Shown piece by piece: positions 1 to 11,095 of a DNA stretch of 64,000 bases (its first letter is position 1; the number at the start of each line of letters is the position of its first letter). The notes beneath the pieces were generated by a model. It was not told where the DNA came from and made no database searches. It saw nothing but the letters and a program-made list of their open reading frames with translations. The position numbers and the translations under genes are program-made. Source of the DNA: Mastigias papua (taxonomy: Eukaryota; Cnidaria; Scyphozoa; Rhizostomeae; Mastigiidae); assembly GCA_964019165.1 (NCBI GenBank), contig OZ025278.1, forward strand, positions 9,612,028-9,676,027, in the 5' to 3' direction.

Positions 1-3000
1 TATAGACACGTACAAGCGGACTGGGAAGTATCCCATTGGAATGTCTCGGACAAAAAAAGGCCTCTTACGCAAGCTTGCAGATAAATACGTTATACGAGGT
101 ATTGTCCCAAAACATTCATCAGTAGTTTTAATTTCTGCATACATGTTTTTTACAAGAAATTATTTCATAAGATAGTAGTGCTGGACTACTCTAAAAGTTA
201 AGAAAGTTGCGTACTGGCTTTCTATCACCGTGAAAGGTTTGTAAGTCTATATGTATTTAAAATTCAAAGTATAATATAATATGCAAAACATACTCTTTGT
301 ATAACATACTATATATGTTATGTTGGATAGTCGCCAACAGTTCTAAATTCTGTTATTTACAACGATTTATCAAAGGATTTATCATTATTCCGAGGTTACA
401 TTAAGCTTTTTCACTTTCCATTAATGTACGTGCGCAAAAAGAATTCTTGGATAGGAAGTCTTAAAGAAAGTTGTAATACTGGAACCATGACAAAGTTAAG
501 AAAAAGTTAGTGCTGGGACGAAATGTTTTCCTTATCAAAAAACGTGTAGCCGAGGAAAACTGCAGTAAATTTTTATGATTTATGATTTCCACTACTATTT
601 TAAGGCAATCAAATGTATGCTGTTTCTGCGACTGGCAAAAAGATAATGAGTGAAGTCAGCAGCATCCAGCAACAATCAGTAAAGCATGATGCAACTGATC
701 GAATCGCTGTAATGACTTGTCAAAAAGCAAAAGAAATCTTTCATGAATTTCACAGCAGCGCAATTGGTGGTCATACGGGAATGCGTAGAACAATTGAAAA
801 CATATCAAGATACTTTAAATGGAAAAACATGACCGCCATCTAGCATATTGGGTAAGTAGCGAAAAGATAGTTTTTAACACTGAGTTGTTTACTGCAGATC
901 AAGATGAAACAGAGCACGCAAATGTATCAGTTTCACTGTTAGCAAGCAATTTCATTTCATTCTATAAAGCCATGTCACTCCTGGCAATAGCTTTCTGAAA
1001 AATACACATTGAAGTATTATGAAAGCCCGTAATGAAAGGTTTCGCTGATAAATAAATTGAAAATCAAATGACTTTACTGCGCTTCTGAAATATCCTGTAT
1101 CCTAAAAATATTTGGATCTTTACATATGTTGCAATACTTAAATTGTGATGTCCCTCTTTTCCATCTCTCTAAAAGGCGTGACCAATAGAATATAGCTTGT
1201 TTAATGTACAGTTGGAAGCAATTTTCTTTAGCTTAATGTCAGTTAATGGTCAAGGTCTTTTCAGCAGCCGTAGTAGCCACAGTATCTAAAGAAGTGTTAC
1301 AAACCAGCAATTTGGTTCCTGAAGGGGGCAGTAATAAGTTGTTGGACACCCCAGCCAGAAATAGCTATGCCGTCACTGATTTTTGGACGTTTACCATAAT
1401 TGGCAAAAATTCCTAGAAAGTGCTATAAGAGAGAGTTAGCTTGAGTATTAGATTGTCTTAAACACAAAGTCTTTTCCATCAACAGTACAAGACGTGCGTG
1501 AAGTGTGTAATAGAAGGGCAGCCATTGAAGAACGTTGACGTTGAACTTCAGCCAATAAAGGTTAGTTCCTATCGTTCTGCTGCCATAAGTAGTACGATTC
1601 AAGTGGGTGGAATACATCCTTTCACATCTAGGGTAGAAGTAAAAATGTCAGACATTTTTTTTGAATACGTAAATACGAAGAATAAGACAGAAAGGGTTTA
1701 GTAGAATTCAAAGGGTTATTGGGATATTTCCTTTTCTCGTTGCAGGTTTCACGTCCATGGGAGATTCTTGGAATTGATTTGACAGGAAAACTACCAAGGA
1801 CAGCTAGGGGGTTTATGTATATTTTTACCTGTACAGACTATTTCACAAAATGGGTAGAAGCCTTCCCCTTGAAAACGAAAGATGCAAGCGAAGTTGCCCA
1901 GTGTTTGCGTAGGATTTTTTATAGACACGGAGCACCGGAGACTGTAATTACTGACAATGGAAAAGAATTCGTAAATGAGGTACATGCTTCTTCTTACAGA
2001 TTTTATTCAGTTCAGTCGTGCTCTCGGATGCTTAATACAAAGGGGTCTTAATTAACCGGGGGGGGGGGATTCTGCAGATAGGAAGCCTGTTATGCGTTAG
2101 GTAATAGAACATCATGTTCTATGGTCATGTAACTTACTTATAACTAAAAAGAACGCTCAAAACGTGAATTCAATGGCATAGTGTCTTTTTGAAAATACGA
2201 AACGGAAAAACAGATGCCTTGATATACAATTTGCGTGGGCCTTTGACACTTCAACTTATTAAAATTAAAAAGCGGGGATGGGAAAAATCTAAAGAGTTAA
2301 TTAGCGTCCCCCTTCAATTATGCACCCGAGAGTAATTGCATAATTGCGTGTTATTGCATAATGGCGTTTTTGAATAAATTTATGCTCTAACTATATTGGA
2401 ACACAGCCAAACCAGAGGCAAATGCGCTCCTTGTGTGAGGCTGTCGTGAAGCGGGAAGGCGTGAGGGGCTTCATTACCCTTGGAAAATTAATGTCAGCAA
2501 ATCTTGAAGGAGTACCACCATGTGCTTTTGTGTATTAACACAACAAATTTTGCCACGTCTTTTCGATTTGGTTTGTTGAACCCAAAGTCCACACATTCGC
2601 ATTGTGTAACACTAGATTTCCTGTCCAATTACAGCTTAATGAAGACTTCTGCAAACAGCTTGGCGTTACCCACAAAACCACGACCCCTTATCACCCGCAA
2701 ACAAATGGTCTGGATGAGAAGACAAATCACACAATCAAGAGGTATATATTTTACTATGTGCGACTCATTCCCCATGAGAAATTGCATGGATTCTAATGAA
2801 GCTATCTGGAATACTTTATTGGTGTAAGTCGCACTGTACATGCATTGTTCCATTTTCTTATTTCAGGGCTCTTGCAAAGCTTGTCAATGAGCATGAAAAT
2901 GATTGGGATATTTACTTGGATCCAGTTCTTTTCTCCATCCGAACTAGCGTGCAGAACACGACCAAGTATTCGCCCTTCAGGCTGCTCTACAATAGAGAAC

Positions 3001-4223
3001 CACGCCGTCCAGTTCAACTAATGGAGAAATCTGACGACTGGACTGGAGTATGTAGTTAATTGCGCTTAACAATATGAATAGTAGCAGGATGTACTTTGTG
3101 CGGAAATGTGCACTGAAACTTTTTAAACTCATTCACGATTCCAGTATGAAAACTTTCTCTATAGTTTCTTAGCTAACTTTTTATGTTCGATGTCTTGCAC
3201 ATGCAAATTACTGGAAAGTGAAAAAGCTCCATGTGCGCTTGCAATAACGGTATATCGTAGTAAAAAGCATAAGTTAAACTGGTGGAAAGCAGGCTACATA
3301 ACATACATTTTATTCGTTATTATTAACATTTTTTTGCGTTATTACAACATTTTATTCATACATACTTGGCAATTAGAAATACATATTCAACTAAAAACTT
3401 CCTTTGCTCGAGAATCTAGCATTGACATTTTCTAATTTTTTAAGCAGTCGTGCACTACATTATTCTAAACCATTGTCTTTTGCATAAAACGTGCATTCAC
3501 TCCATGATACATTTACAGGTAGAAATTCTCATGCCAGATCCAGCAACGTACCTGGACTATGTTGAATCAGCAAGCAGTGACATTCTGCAAACAAACAGAA
3601 ATGTCTCATCAAATATCAGTAAAGTGCAAGAAAGGCAGAAGACACAGTACAGGAAAAGAAAACTTGTGTCAGGGGAGACAGCGACGTTCCAAGAAGGGCA
3701 GCTGGTGCTGGTATACAACGCCAGAAAACGCGGTCAGAAAGGGAAGTCATTGGAAAAGAAGTGGCTGCTACCACCAAGGAAAATTCTAAAAATCGACGGT
3801 AAGACAGCGTTGCTGGAAGGCATGAATGGAAAAGTGAATACAGCAAATCTGAAGCTTGTTCCTGAAGGACTAAATAAAGAGGACTTTCATTTCGAACGTA
3901 CATTCACAACCAGAGAAGATATGAAGCCCAATGACATAAAAACCTTTGAAGCATCAGTTGTAGACGATGTTTTAAGCAACGTGGAACAAAACACAAGCAG
4001 CTCATTCATTGCCCTCAATCTGCTGCTACGAATATGTTGAATGCAGAGGAAAGAAACACCATCCAGGTTGGCAGCGAATGTTGTACAGATGAAGAAGAAC
4101 TTGCACTGATCAACAACGGAACTTGCTCAACACTCATCAGAACCATAGACGACCATTCTGATGAAGAGAGTAAATTGAATCCTGCTGATGTTACCAACAG
4201 CATCTTTCTCGCCGCAGAGGACA
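1..4223 (+). other. Integrase module of the Ginger1-like gene
   Basis: The zinc finger is H2C2: HEFH...HTGMRR in exon 605-851, then CVKC in exon 1486-1560. The catalytic core keeps all three acidic residues: the Asp of GIDLTG (exon 1746-1979), the Asp of TDNGKEF (same exon) and the Glu of HPQTNGLDEKTN (exon 2635-2741). YSPFRLLYNREPRRPVQ in exon 2867-3047 is the usual end of a Gypsy-type core. Exon 3519-4223 carries QYRKRK and a region matching the GPY/F module (LEKKWLLPPRKI), but without the literal GPY. It then becomes acidic and linker-like. In family terms this is a strand-transfer enzyme acting on DNA in the nucleus. With the DDE triad present the core looks potentially competent, apart from the two frameshifts. 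Confidence 0.8.
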
Positions 4224-7114
4224 GTATGTTACCCTATTGTAATAGAGTATGCTTTTCTCTACACCAAGCAATACATGCCGATAGTGGCTTACAACCATTA
4301 ACCTACTAAGTATTTCATTATGCATTTTGTAACTTAAGTACTTTATATTTGTGCTTTATTTAGCATGCATTCTACTAGCTAGTATAGTAAGTCAGCCAAC
4401 TAAAAAAAGAACTAGCGAGACTTTCATTTGTAGAGTTTAAGATATGTTCATGAAACGAAGTTTGAGAAAATTATATTATTTGCTTCCTAGTTCTGAAAAG
4501 GATATGGCTCAATGGCCCCGTTGGCTTTACAGAGTCAAGACTGGGAAACGTCGTGGTAACAGATAGAGATCTGGAACTATTAGCAGATGGAAAGTGCTTG
4601 AATGATATTGTAAGTACTGAACATAACATGTTAGTGTTGTCATGAAAGTAGCTGTTATAAATAGCTTAGGTGTTTGTCAAGCCAAGCTGTTTGTTATGTA
4701 GATATGTTCTTCTTAATTCTTCTCCATATAACAGCCATCACAACATTTTTGTGCAGGTAATGGATGGGTACCTCCACGTTTTGGCGAAGAAATACAGCAG
4801 TGAAGAGGTGGGAAATATTCAAACCCTCGTAAGATCCTTGCTATTCTTGTCACACCTGGATGCTATGTAGAAAGTGGATAATAATTGGAGAAGTGGATCT
4901 AACAGTAGTCCTTGTTATCTTTCAGTCTAAAATCTTGGTCCTAAACGCTTTTGTGACAACAGAGATTTGCGATGGAAGGCAGTACAGTGGCCGTCTTAAA
5001 AAGGTTTGATGCTTTTTAAATAGCAAAACATTGTAGCATTTGTATAAATTTAGGTTACATAAATGCTAACCCTATCATTTTAGCAGTGTTGCTTAAAAGC
5101 TTGAACTTGTCATCTAAGTTACTGTATACAGTCATTCTACAGGCATAGCAACATTACCATAATAATAGAATATAACAATTTGTCTTTCTAAACTTAGATT
5201 CATTTGGAAACATACGACACAATAATCGGTGCATACAATCATAATCACAATCATTGGACCTTGCTGGTATGTCTAAATATACTGAAATATTTTATGCTAA
5301 TCTTGTACATGTATAGTGATATAAATAGTATGGAACCACATAAGGCATTACAGTTGCGATGCTACTGGGCAAGTGTGAAGAATACATTGTCTTTTTACTT
5401 TAAGGTAGCTAAAAGGAAGGATGGTGAATTATATTACATAAATCCGCTGGGGGAAAATGAAAAAGAGGTGGAGCAAGTTCAAAGGAATGTCAGGTACCCA
5501 GAGCCTCATTCATTTATTTCCAGCCATGGATTTGGCATACTCTTTGGTATTTTGTTCTTTGCTTCTGTTCTAGTGCCATCAAGCTTCCTCATGTAAGATC
5601 TACAGCTGTTATCTGCAATCTGAACCCGATATCTAGTGAAATATGGAAAATTCAATTCCAATACAAAATGAAGTAAGCCTTGTAAACTTATTGAAAGATC
5701 CAACTAATGCCTCCATCCTTAATCTCATTTCAGAAATTTTCTTTTCATTCGTGAAAAGTTTTCTGCATCTCAAGCAAGAAGGGGGCCATGGAAGACAATA
5801 TGCCCAGAACATGCCAGGCAAAGTGATAGCTATAACTGTGGAGTTTTTGTATTGAGGGTAAGATCATTGCACCAATGTATTTTATTATGAAAATTATTTG
5901 AAACTATGCCCCTTCATATTGTAGTTTGCTGAATGCATTCTGCCTAAGAACATGAAAGCTACGTAAGTGAATAATTATCAGTTCGGAAGATATAGTTTTT
6001 TTAATCGAATTATTTAATACTTTTCGCGGTTAATCTTCTAGTTTGCTGAATGTATTCTGTCAGGAGAGATTCCTGATAGATACATTACAAAAGAGGAACT
6101 AAAGGTATTAAGAAAACAGATTGGAGTATCGATGTTACGCGAATCTGGTAAGGGGATCCTTTCATTCTGTAGACAGCATTACCTATTGTTACTCTACTTT
6201 ACTTGATATAGCCATTGGATAGTTCAGGATAGTTTTATTAATTATATTCGTGTCCAAGTCGGAAGCAAATGGTTGATGGTACTTTATTCTGGTTCATTAA
6301 CCGCCAAAGTGCACTAACTGCTTAGTTTCTTTCACTAGATGACCTTGAGAGTGGTTGGTGCCGGATTTGTGGCCTTTTTCAAGGAGATACAGATTGGGTA
6401 AGCTTTCTATCTGTATTTATAGACATCATCTCCATATTAAGCAATGTAGCTACATTTCCCAACTAAATACAGCTTCATATATGAATATATATTGTCATAA
6501 CTTTCTCCAAGGTTGCCTGTGATTCATGTGGTAGATGGTTCCATTCCAAATGCCTAGAGCATTGGAACAATGCTGAGAAAAGTCAGTACTATTTCGAGTG
6601 TGAATCGTGCTCTCAAATGTGGGCATCCACTCAGATATTGACGGAGAACAGTTCCACTCCAAAGCCGAAAGATGTAAAGCTATGTAATGATAATCATGAT
6701 AGGAAGGCTGAGAGAATTTCAGACAATGTAGAAGCATCAACAAAAGCCATTGGAGGTGAAGATGAAAATATAGAGAAAAAACGGAAAAGAAAGGGTCCGA
6801 AACATGAATGGAATTTTGATCTACTAATCGTAAATAAAAAAGTGAAGAGATGTCAACATTGTCGTAAAAGTTTTGAACAGAACTCGCCAGGAAATCTGAT
6901 GGTTGGCAAGTTTGATGAATACACCTATTCGAATAGACACGGGGAAGGGCGAGGGCGACGGAACTTCTATTTTCATATTGACAAAGGCTGCATTACACCT
7001 TTATACAATTCTTTCACTTGGGACAATTTGAACATAACGGACTGTGTAAAGCAAAACCTAAATGATGATCAAAAAAGACACCTTTCTTCTATTGGAATTA
7101 AAGTTATTAGTTAG
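1..7114 (+). CDS. Ginger1-like transposase: Gypsy-type integrase + Ulp1 protease + PHD finger (5' partial, two frameshifts)
   Basis: A multi-exon gene, cut by the left edge. Exons read from splice sites and frame: 1-98, 605-851, 1486-1560, 1746-1979, 2635-2741, 2867-3047, 3519-4223, 4491-4609, 4757-4828, 4926-5003, 5198-5266, 5405-5493, 5734-5857, 6042-6147, 6339-6397, 6512-7114. All have GT/AG ends and the phases agree from exon to exon, except that exons 605-851 and 3519-4223 each need one extra base to stay in frame. Order of domains: H2C2 zinc finger, DDE integrase, degenerate GPY/F region, Ulp1/C48 protease, PHD finger, basic Cys/His tail. An integrase followed by a Ulp1 domain is the published architecture of Ginger1 cut-and-paste transposases. 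Terminal inverted repeats cannot be checked because the left end is outside the window, so a domesticated host gene is also possible. The frameshifts may be real decay or sequence error. Confidence 0.75.
156..545. repeat. Dispersed repeat, copy 1 (inside an intron of the Ginger1-like gene)
   Basis: Two modules, 156-220 (GACTACTCTAAAAGTTAAGA...GTACTGG) and about 475-545 (CATGACAAAGTTAAGAAAAA). They match 35158-35235 and 35255-35340, where they are contiguous. Confidence 0.6.
4491..6147 (+). other. Ulp1/SENP-type (C48) cysteine protease module
   Basis: Seven short exons spell a C48 protease. DLELLADGKCLNDI is the usual substrate-groove start. HNHNHWTLL carries the catalytic His, and QSDSYNCGVFVLR carries the oxyanion Gln and nucleophile Cys. 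Where the family normally has a catalytic Asp after paired aromatics (YYD-S-L-G type), this copy reads YYINPLGE, so Asn stands in for Asp. Family members cleave SUMO or related ubiquitin-like proteins. In Ginger1 transposons the role of the protease is unknown. With Asn in that place, activity here may be weak or lost. The module is joined in phase to the integrase upstream and to the PHD finger downstream. Confidence 0.75.
5925..5962 (+). other. Partial duplicate of the exon at 6042
   Basis: This stretch has an acceptor (TTGTAG) and a donor (GTAAGT) and encodes FAECILPKNMKAT. The next exon (6042-6147) starts with FAECILSGEIPDRY; the first 18 bases of the two differ at one position. Both would continue in frame from exon 5734-5857. 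This copy ends in a phase that cannot join the PHD exon without an immediate stop (AC|A TGA). It is therefore either a poison or alternative terminal exon, or a decayed duplicate. Confidence 0.5.
6339..7114 (+). other. PHD finger and C-terminal Cys/His tail of the Ginger1-like gene
   Basis: The PHD finger is split over two exons with the C4HC3 spacing: WCRIC, then CDSC, then WFHSKC, then FECESC. PHD fingers read histone H3 tails in known proteins, so this could steer a transposase or a host derivative to chromatin; that is inference. A Lys/Arg-rich stretch (KKRKRKGPKHE) that could act as a nuclear localisation signal follows. The final part has RCQHCRKSFE and a later YFHIDKGC, which would complete a CCHC-type zinc site. 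The stop is TAG at 7112-7114. Confidence 0.75.
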
Positions 7115-7319
7115 TTCAATTAATGTTATTTTACATATGACTTCTCATACAACCTCTCTAGGACTGATTTCCAATCCATCGACAGAGATAATTGTGGAAA
7201 GCTGTACATGAAGAATAAAACATTCCAGAGGTTTTTCCCCATCTTTTAGTGTCATTCCAACACATCACATTATATGATAAAGTAGGGAACGTGTCTGGAG
7301 GAATACAAAAATCCAACGC

Positions 7320-8540
7320 TATTTCATTCTGCAAATATTTGAGTGCTTTGATACAACATGGAGGCACTCAAAACAATGCAACGCTATTTCACTCTGCAAA
7401 TATTTGAGTGATTTGATAAAACATGGAGGCACTCAAAAAAATGTAACGCTATTTCACTCTGCAAATATTTGAGTGCTTTGATAAAACATGGAGGCACTCA
7501 AAAAAATGCAACGCTATTTCACTCTGCAAATATTTGAGTGATTTGATAAAACATGGAGGCACTCAAAAAAATGCAATGTTATTTCACTCTGCAAATATTT
7601 GAGTGATTTGATAAAACATGGAGGCACTCAAAAAAATGCAATGCTATTTCACTCTGCAAATATTTGAGTGCTTTGATATACCTATTGGAGGCACTCAAAA
7701 AAATGCAACGCTATTTCACTCTGCAAATATTTGAGTGCTTTGATACAACATGGAGGCACTCAAAAAAATGCAATGTTATTTCACTCTGCAAATATTTGAG
7801 TGATTTGATAAAACATGGAGGCACTCAAAAAAATGCAATGTTATTTCACTCTGCAAATATTTGAGTGCTTTGATAAAACATGGAGGCACTCAAAAAAATG
7901 CAATGTTATTTCACTCTGCAAATATTTGAGTGATTTGATAAAACATGGAGGCACTCAAAAAAATGCAATGTTATTTCACTCTGCAAATATTTGAGTGATT
8001 TGATAAAACATGGAGGCACTCAAAAAAATGCAATGCTATTTCACTCTGCAAATATTTGAGTGCTTTGATATACCTATTGGAGGCACTCAAAAAAATGCAA
8101 TGCTATTTCACTCTGCAAATATTTGAGTGATTTGATAGAACATGGAGGCACTCAAAAAAATGCAATGTTATTTCACTCTGCAAATATTTGAGTGATTTGA
8201 TAAAACATGGAGGCACTCAAAAAAATGCAATGCTATTTCACTCTGCAAATATTTGAGTGCTTTGATAAAACATGGAGGCACTCAAAAAAATGCAATGTTA
8301 TTTCACTCTGCAAATATTTGAGTGATTTGATAAAACATGGAGGCACTCAAAAAAATGCAATGTTATTTCACTCTGCAAATATTTGAGTGATTTGATAAAA
8401 CATGGAGGCACTCAAAAAAATGCAATGCTATTTCACTCTGCAAATATTTGAGTGCTTTGATATACCTATTGGAGGCACTCAAAAAAGTGCAACGCTATTT
8501 CACTCTGCAAATATTTGAGTGCTTTGATATACCTATTGAC
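7320..8540. repeat. 65-bp satellite array with a six-monomer higher-order repeat
   Basis: About 19 monomers of 65 bp, each carrying TTTCACTCTGCAAATATTTG and a GGAGGCACTCAAAAAAATG segment. Monomers vary at GTGC/GTGA, at CGCT/TGCT/TGTT and at AAAACATGG/ATACCTATTGG. The ATACCTATTGG variant recurs at about 7675, 8067 and 8459, that is every 392 bp or six monomers. The order of GTGC and GTGA variants in the three six-monomer blocks is nearly the same. A final ATACC-type monomer ends the array at about 8540. Short open frames inside it are products of the periodicity and are not genes. Confidence 0.93.
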
Positions 8541-9667
8541 GACCTGTGGGCTGAGTTTGACGAACTTGATGGTATGCGCATGCGTACACGCATGCACTCA
8601 ATTTTATGCAGGCACTCAATTTTACGCATTACACCAACACCACTTTTCACACCAAGCATTACCGAGGCACCATCACAAGTGAAGGCGATGAGATTTTTGA
8701 CAAGGTATTCTTTGTCAAACGAATACTTAGCTAAAGTATTCACTATACAATCACAAATAGATTGTGCGTCTTGACCAGGGAGTTCGCAGATGTCAAGAAA
8801 GACATTAACAGGCTGATCATCACACACAACCGAACGAATGTAAATAATTATGCATGACTTTTTTGAAATTGTGGTCGATTCATCCGTAATTATGGCTATC
8901 TTTCTCTCCTCTGCTTTGATTCGTTCACATATCTTTGCACGCATGCTCTCTGCAATGCAATTGACCATTTCCTTGCAAGAAAATCTTGACTGCAAAGTAC
9001 TTCCCAAATTAACACCATTTTTTTCTTGGAGATCAATCAGGTCTGGGTAATCAGAGAGTGGACAATTTTGATAAGCAACAAAATACGCTGTTCGAAGACA
9101 CTTTTCTGTAACTTCTTTGTGTTTGTCTTGACCATTAACTGTTGATGGTTTGATTGAGTTTTCCTCTCTTGCCTTCAAAACTTTAACCAATTCATTATGA
9201 GCCTTAGACTGCTCATGTTTTGCTATTTTCTTTCGTAGTGACTTCTGTGCCACACGTTTCTCTCCTACTACTCCAACTTTACATTCTGTCCACTCGCTGG
9301 CAATGTGAATACTCTTGTCAGAATAGACACCAAGATTTTTCATGCTTTTACAGGAAGAACAGCCGAGCTTTCCCTTGTTGAATAACAGCCAACTGTATGT
9401 TTTAGAAAAATAGCTGCTTTGTTCAGCATTCCAGCAATAAGGGTAATCGTGCTCGTGCTCATCTGCAGTTCTTGAGAATGATGCTTCATTTATTTTCTCT
9501 GACTCTGAGTCCTGTCTTTTGTCTTCATGTTGCTCTTCTGAAGACCCAAAATCCACCGATGCAGATTGTTCACGTCCTTCACCAACAGGGCAGCCTTCTT
9601 TTGCAAAAAAATCTTTTATAGTGAGCCGTGCCTTCTTATTGGCCGGCTGTTTTTCCATTTTGATCAA
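8495..9667 (-). pseudogene. hAT-type transposase-derived gene (KIAA1586/ZNF862-like), 3' truncated
   Basis: A single open frame of 390 codons. Residues 1-70 are polar and Ser/Glu-rich. Residues about 80-160 form a TTF/BED-like zinc region (GCSSC at 102-106, then KHEQSKAH). Residues about 190-345 match the start of the hAT RNase-H-like domain, with ITDEST at 260-265 and FTCDGASVMLGVKSGVG at 329-345. Homology stops abruptly at about 8632. The remaining codons read GCACTCAATTTT repeats and then the last satellite monomer. The rest of the catalytic domain and the hAT dimerisation region are missing, so the product cannot be a complete transposase. Intact relatives are hAT transposases or host proteins derived from them. 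I find no continuation on the far side of the satellite. Confidence 0.75.
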
Positions 9668-10170
9668 GGTGTGCTGTTTCGTGCTCTTAACATAACAATA
9701 TATTGAATTGTGTGCTTTGATTTAATTCATGAAAATGGTCGTACTGTCGTAATAAAACTATGCTAGATATCCGTTATTACGTCCAAGAGCTATGAACACG
9801 TTCGAAAATTGACTGGGAGAATAACTTTCTGTCAAGTAAAATAATGTCAATAAAATGTTGAGATTACAAACCGGAAACATTTGAACAAATGTTTTGCAGC
9901 TTGAGTGTGGTATGGTTAAACGAATCAATGAAAATATTGATAAATATTTATAGTTTTTTTTATGATCGTTTCCGATCATAAAAGTCAAAGCGTTAAAGTG
10001 TAAGACCAAACAATGGTTTACAAGACTTAAAAAGAATAGAAACAACTGGATGAGACACTGGGGACACGAGAATTAACACCTGGCATGCAACTGACATCAG
10101 AACCTTTATAAATGAGGGCTTTAAACTTTAACTTGTGGATAATGGTAAATTTTCCAAAACACAAAAAGCA
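9668..10170. other. Gene-free spacer
   Basis: AT-rich sequence between the hAT-type gene and the GC hairpins. It could hold the promoter of the hAT-type gene, but I see no clear motif or coding sequence. Confidence 0.5.
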
Positions 10171-10176
10171 AAAATT

Positions 10177-10251
10177 GTTTGGGGGGCTGCGCCCCCCCAA
10201 ACTCGGCGTCTATTTTAACTAGGGGGGCTCCGCCCCCCCGCGCCCCCCTAG
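10177..10251. repeat. Two GC-rich palindromes
   Basis: Two near-perfect hairpins about 40 bp apart: TTTGGGGGGC-TG-CGCCCCCCCAAA, then TAGGGGGGC-TCC-GCCCCCC followed by a third arm CGCGCCCCCCTA. They stand out sharply from the AT-rich surroundings and cut into the P-element relic that starts on the right. They may be the terminal part of a small foldback element. Confidence 0.7.
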
Positions 10252-10254
10252 AAA

Positions 10255-11051
10255 TCACCGCTGCAAACAAGTGCTTCCTTGGCTGCAGGAGATGTATCAT
10301 CATCAATCCCATTCCCAACATCCACATATCCAAGATATCTGAATCCATCCCATGATATGTACTTTTTCATGGCCATCTCATCAAGCATTGATGGGCATAT
10401 CACTTTCTGTCCATCCCTGTCACCTTCATCTACATTTATTTTAGTACCTCAAATGCTGGCTTAGTGAAAAAAGGTTCTGCTGGGATTTGAGAACATCAAC
10501 TTCGTACAGATCTGTGATGGATGAGGTAGAGCATGCTGAAATGTCTTACGCACATGCTCATATGTCTTTGTGGAATAGAACTGAAGAGTCAGAGCAGATG
10601 ATTTCAATTCTGGAGGGTACTTTTCCCTTTCCTATCCTCCCTGATGTTGGCCTCTTCATTAACTCTAATGTAGCCCCCTAATATGTTTGGCTTAGAATCC
10701 CCTCACAACTAGAGGAAGTCAAATTTTTTCACGGAGGTGCTTGAGAGCAAATATAAGAGACTGCACTCACTTCTTCAAATGCAGAGAATTCTGTCGATCA
10801 TTTCTCAGTATTTTTTGCAGATTCATAACTTCATCATGACTATTTTCGAGGTGTCTTTTCAGCTTTCTAGGGGAGTTTGTAATTTGGTAGTCATGATCTA
10901 CCATAACTTGGACTTTCTTTGTAGGTTGTTCACTGGAATCACCAAGTACTTGTACTGTAACGGTATCATCATTCTTCACTCTTTTTGTTGGAGGCTTTCT
11001 TTCCTGTCCAGGAATAGGATGGAAAACTAGATCAGGTAGTGTGACGTGCAC
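10255..11051 (-). pseudogene. P-element/THAP9-like transposase relic
   Basis: Fragments of a P-type transposase in order on the - strand, in shifting frames. From the 5' side: a Lys/Pro-rich linker, then SPRKLKRHLENSHDEVMNLQ (the coiled region that follows the THAP zinc finger in THAP proteins). Next comes YSTKTYEHVRKTFQHALPHP at about 10500-10590, a strong signature of the family. Last is SMLDEMAMKKYISWDG...GYVDVGNGIDDD...AKEALV at about 10265-10420, the first acidic motif region of the RNase-H-like core. The THAP domain and the rest of the core are absent, and frames break between the pieces. It ends at the GC hairpins. No function is expected. Confidence 0.75.
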
Positions 11052-11095
11052 AAATATTGGTTGACTTTCCAGTTACTCTGCTACTAATCAGGGTA

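Noticed and set aside
7664..8774. Frames of about 66-108 codons through the satellite
   Set aside because: The frame simply repeats with the 65-bp unit. No start context, homology or codon bias.
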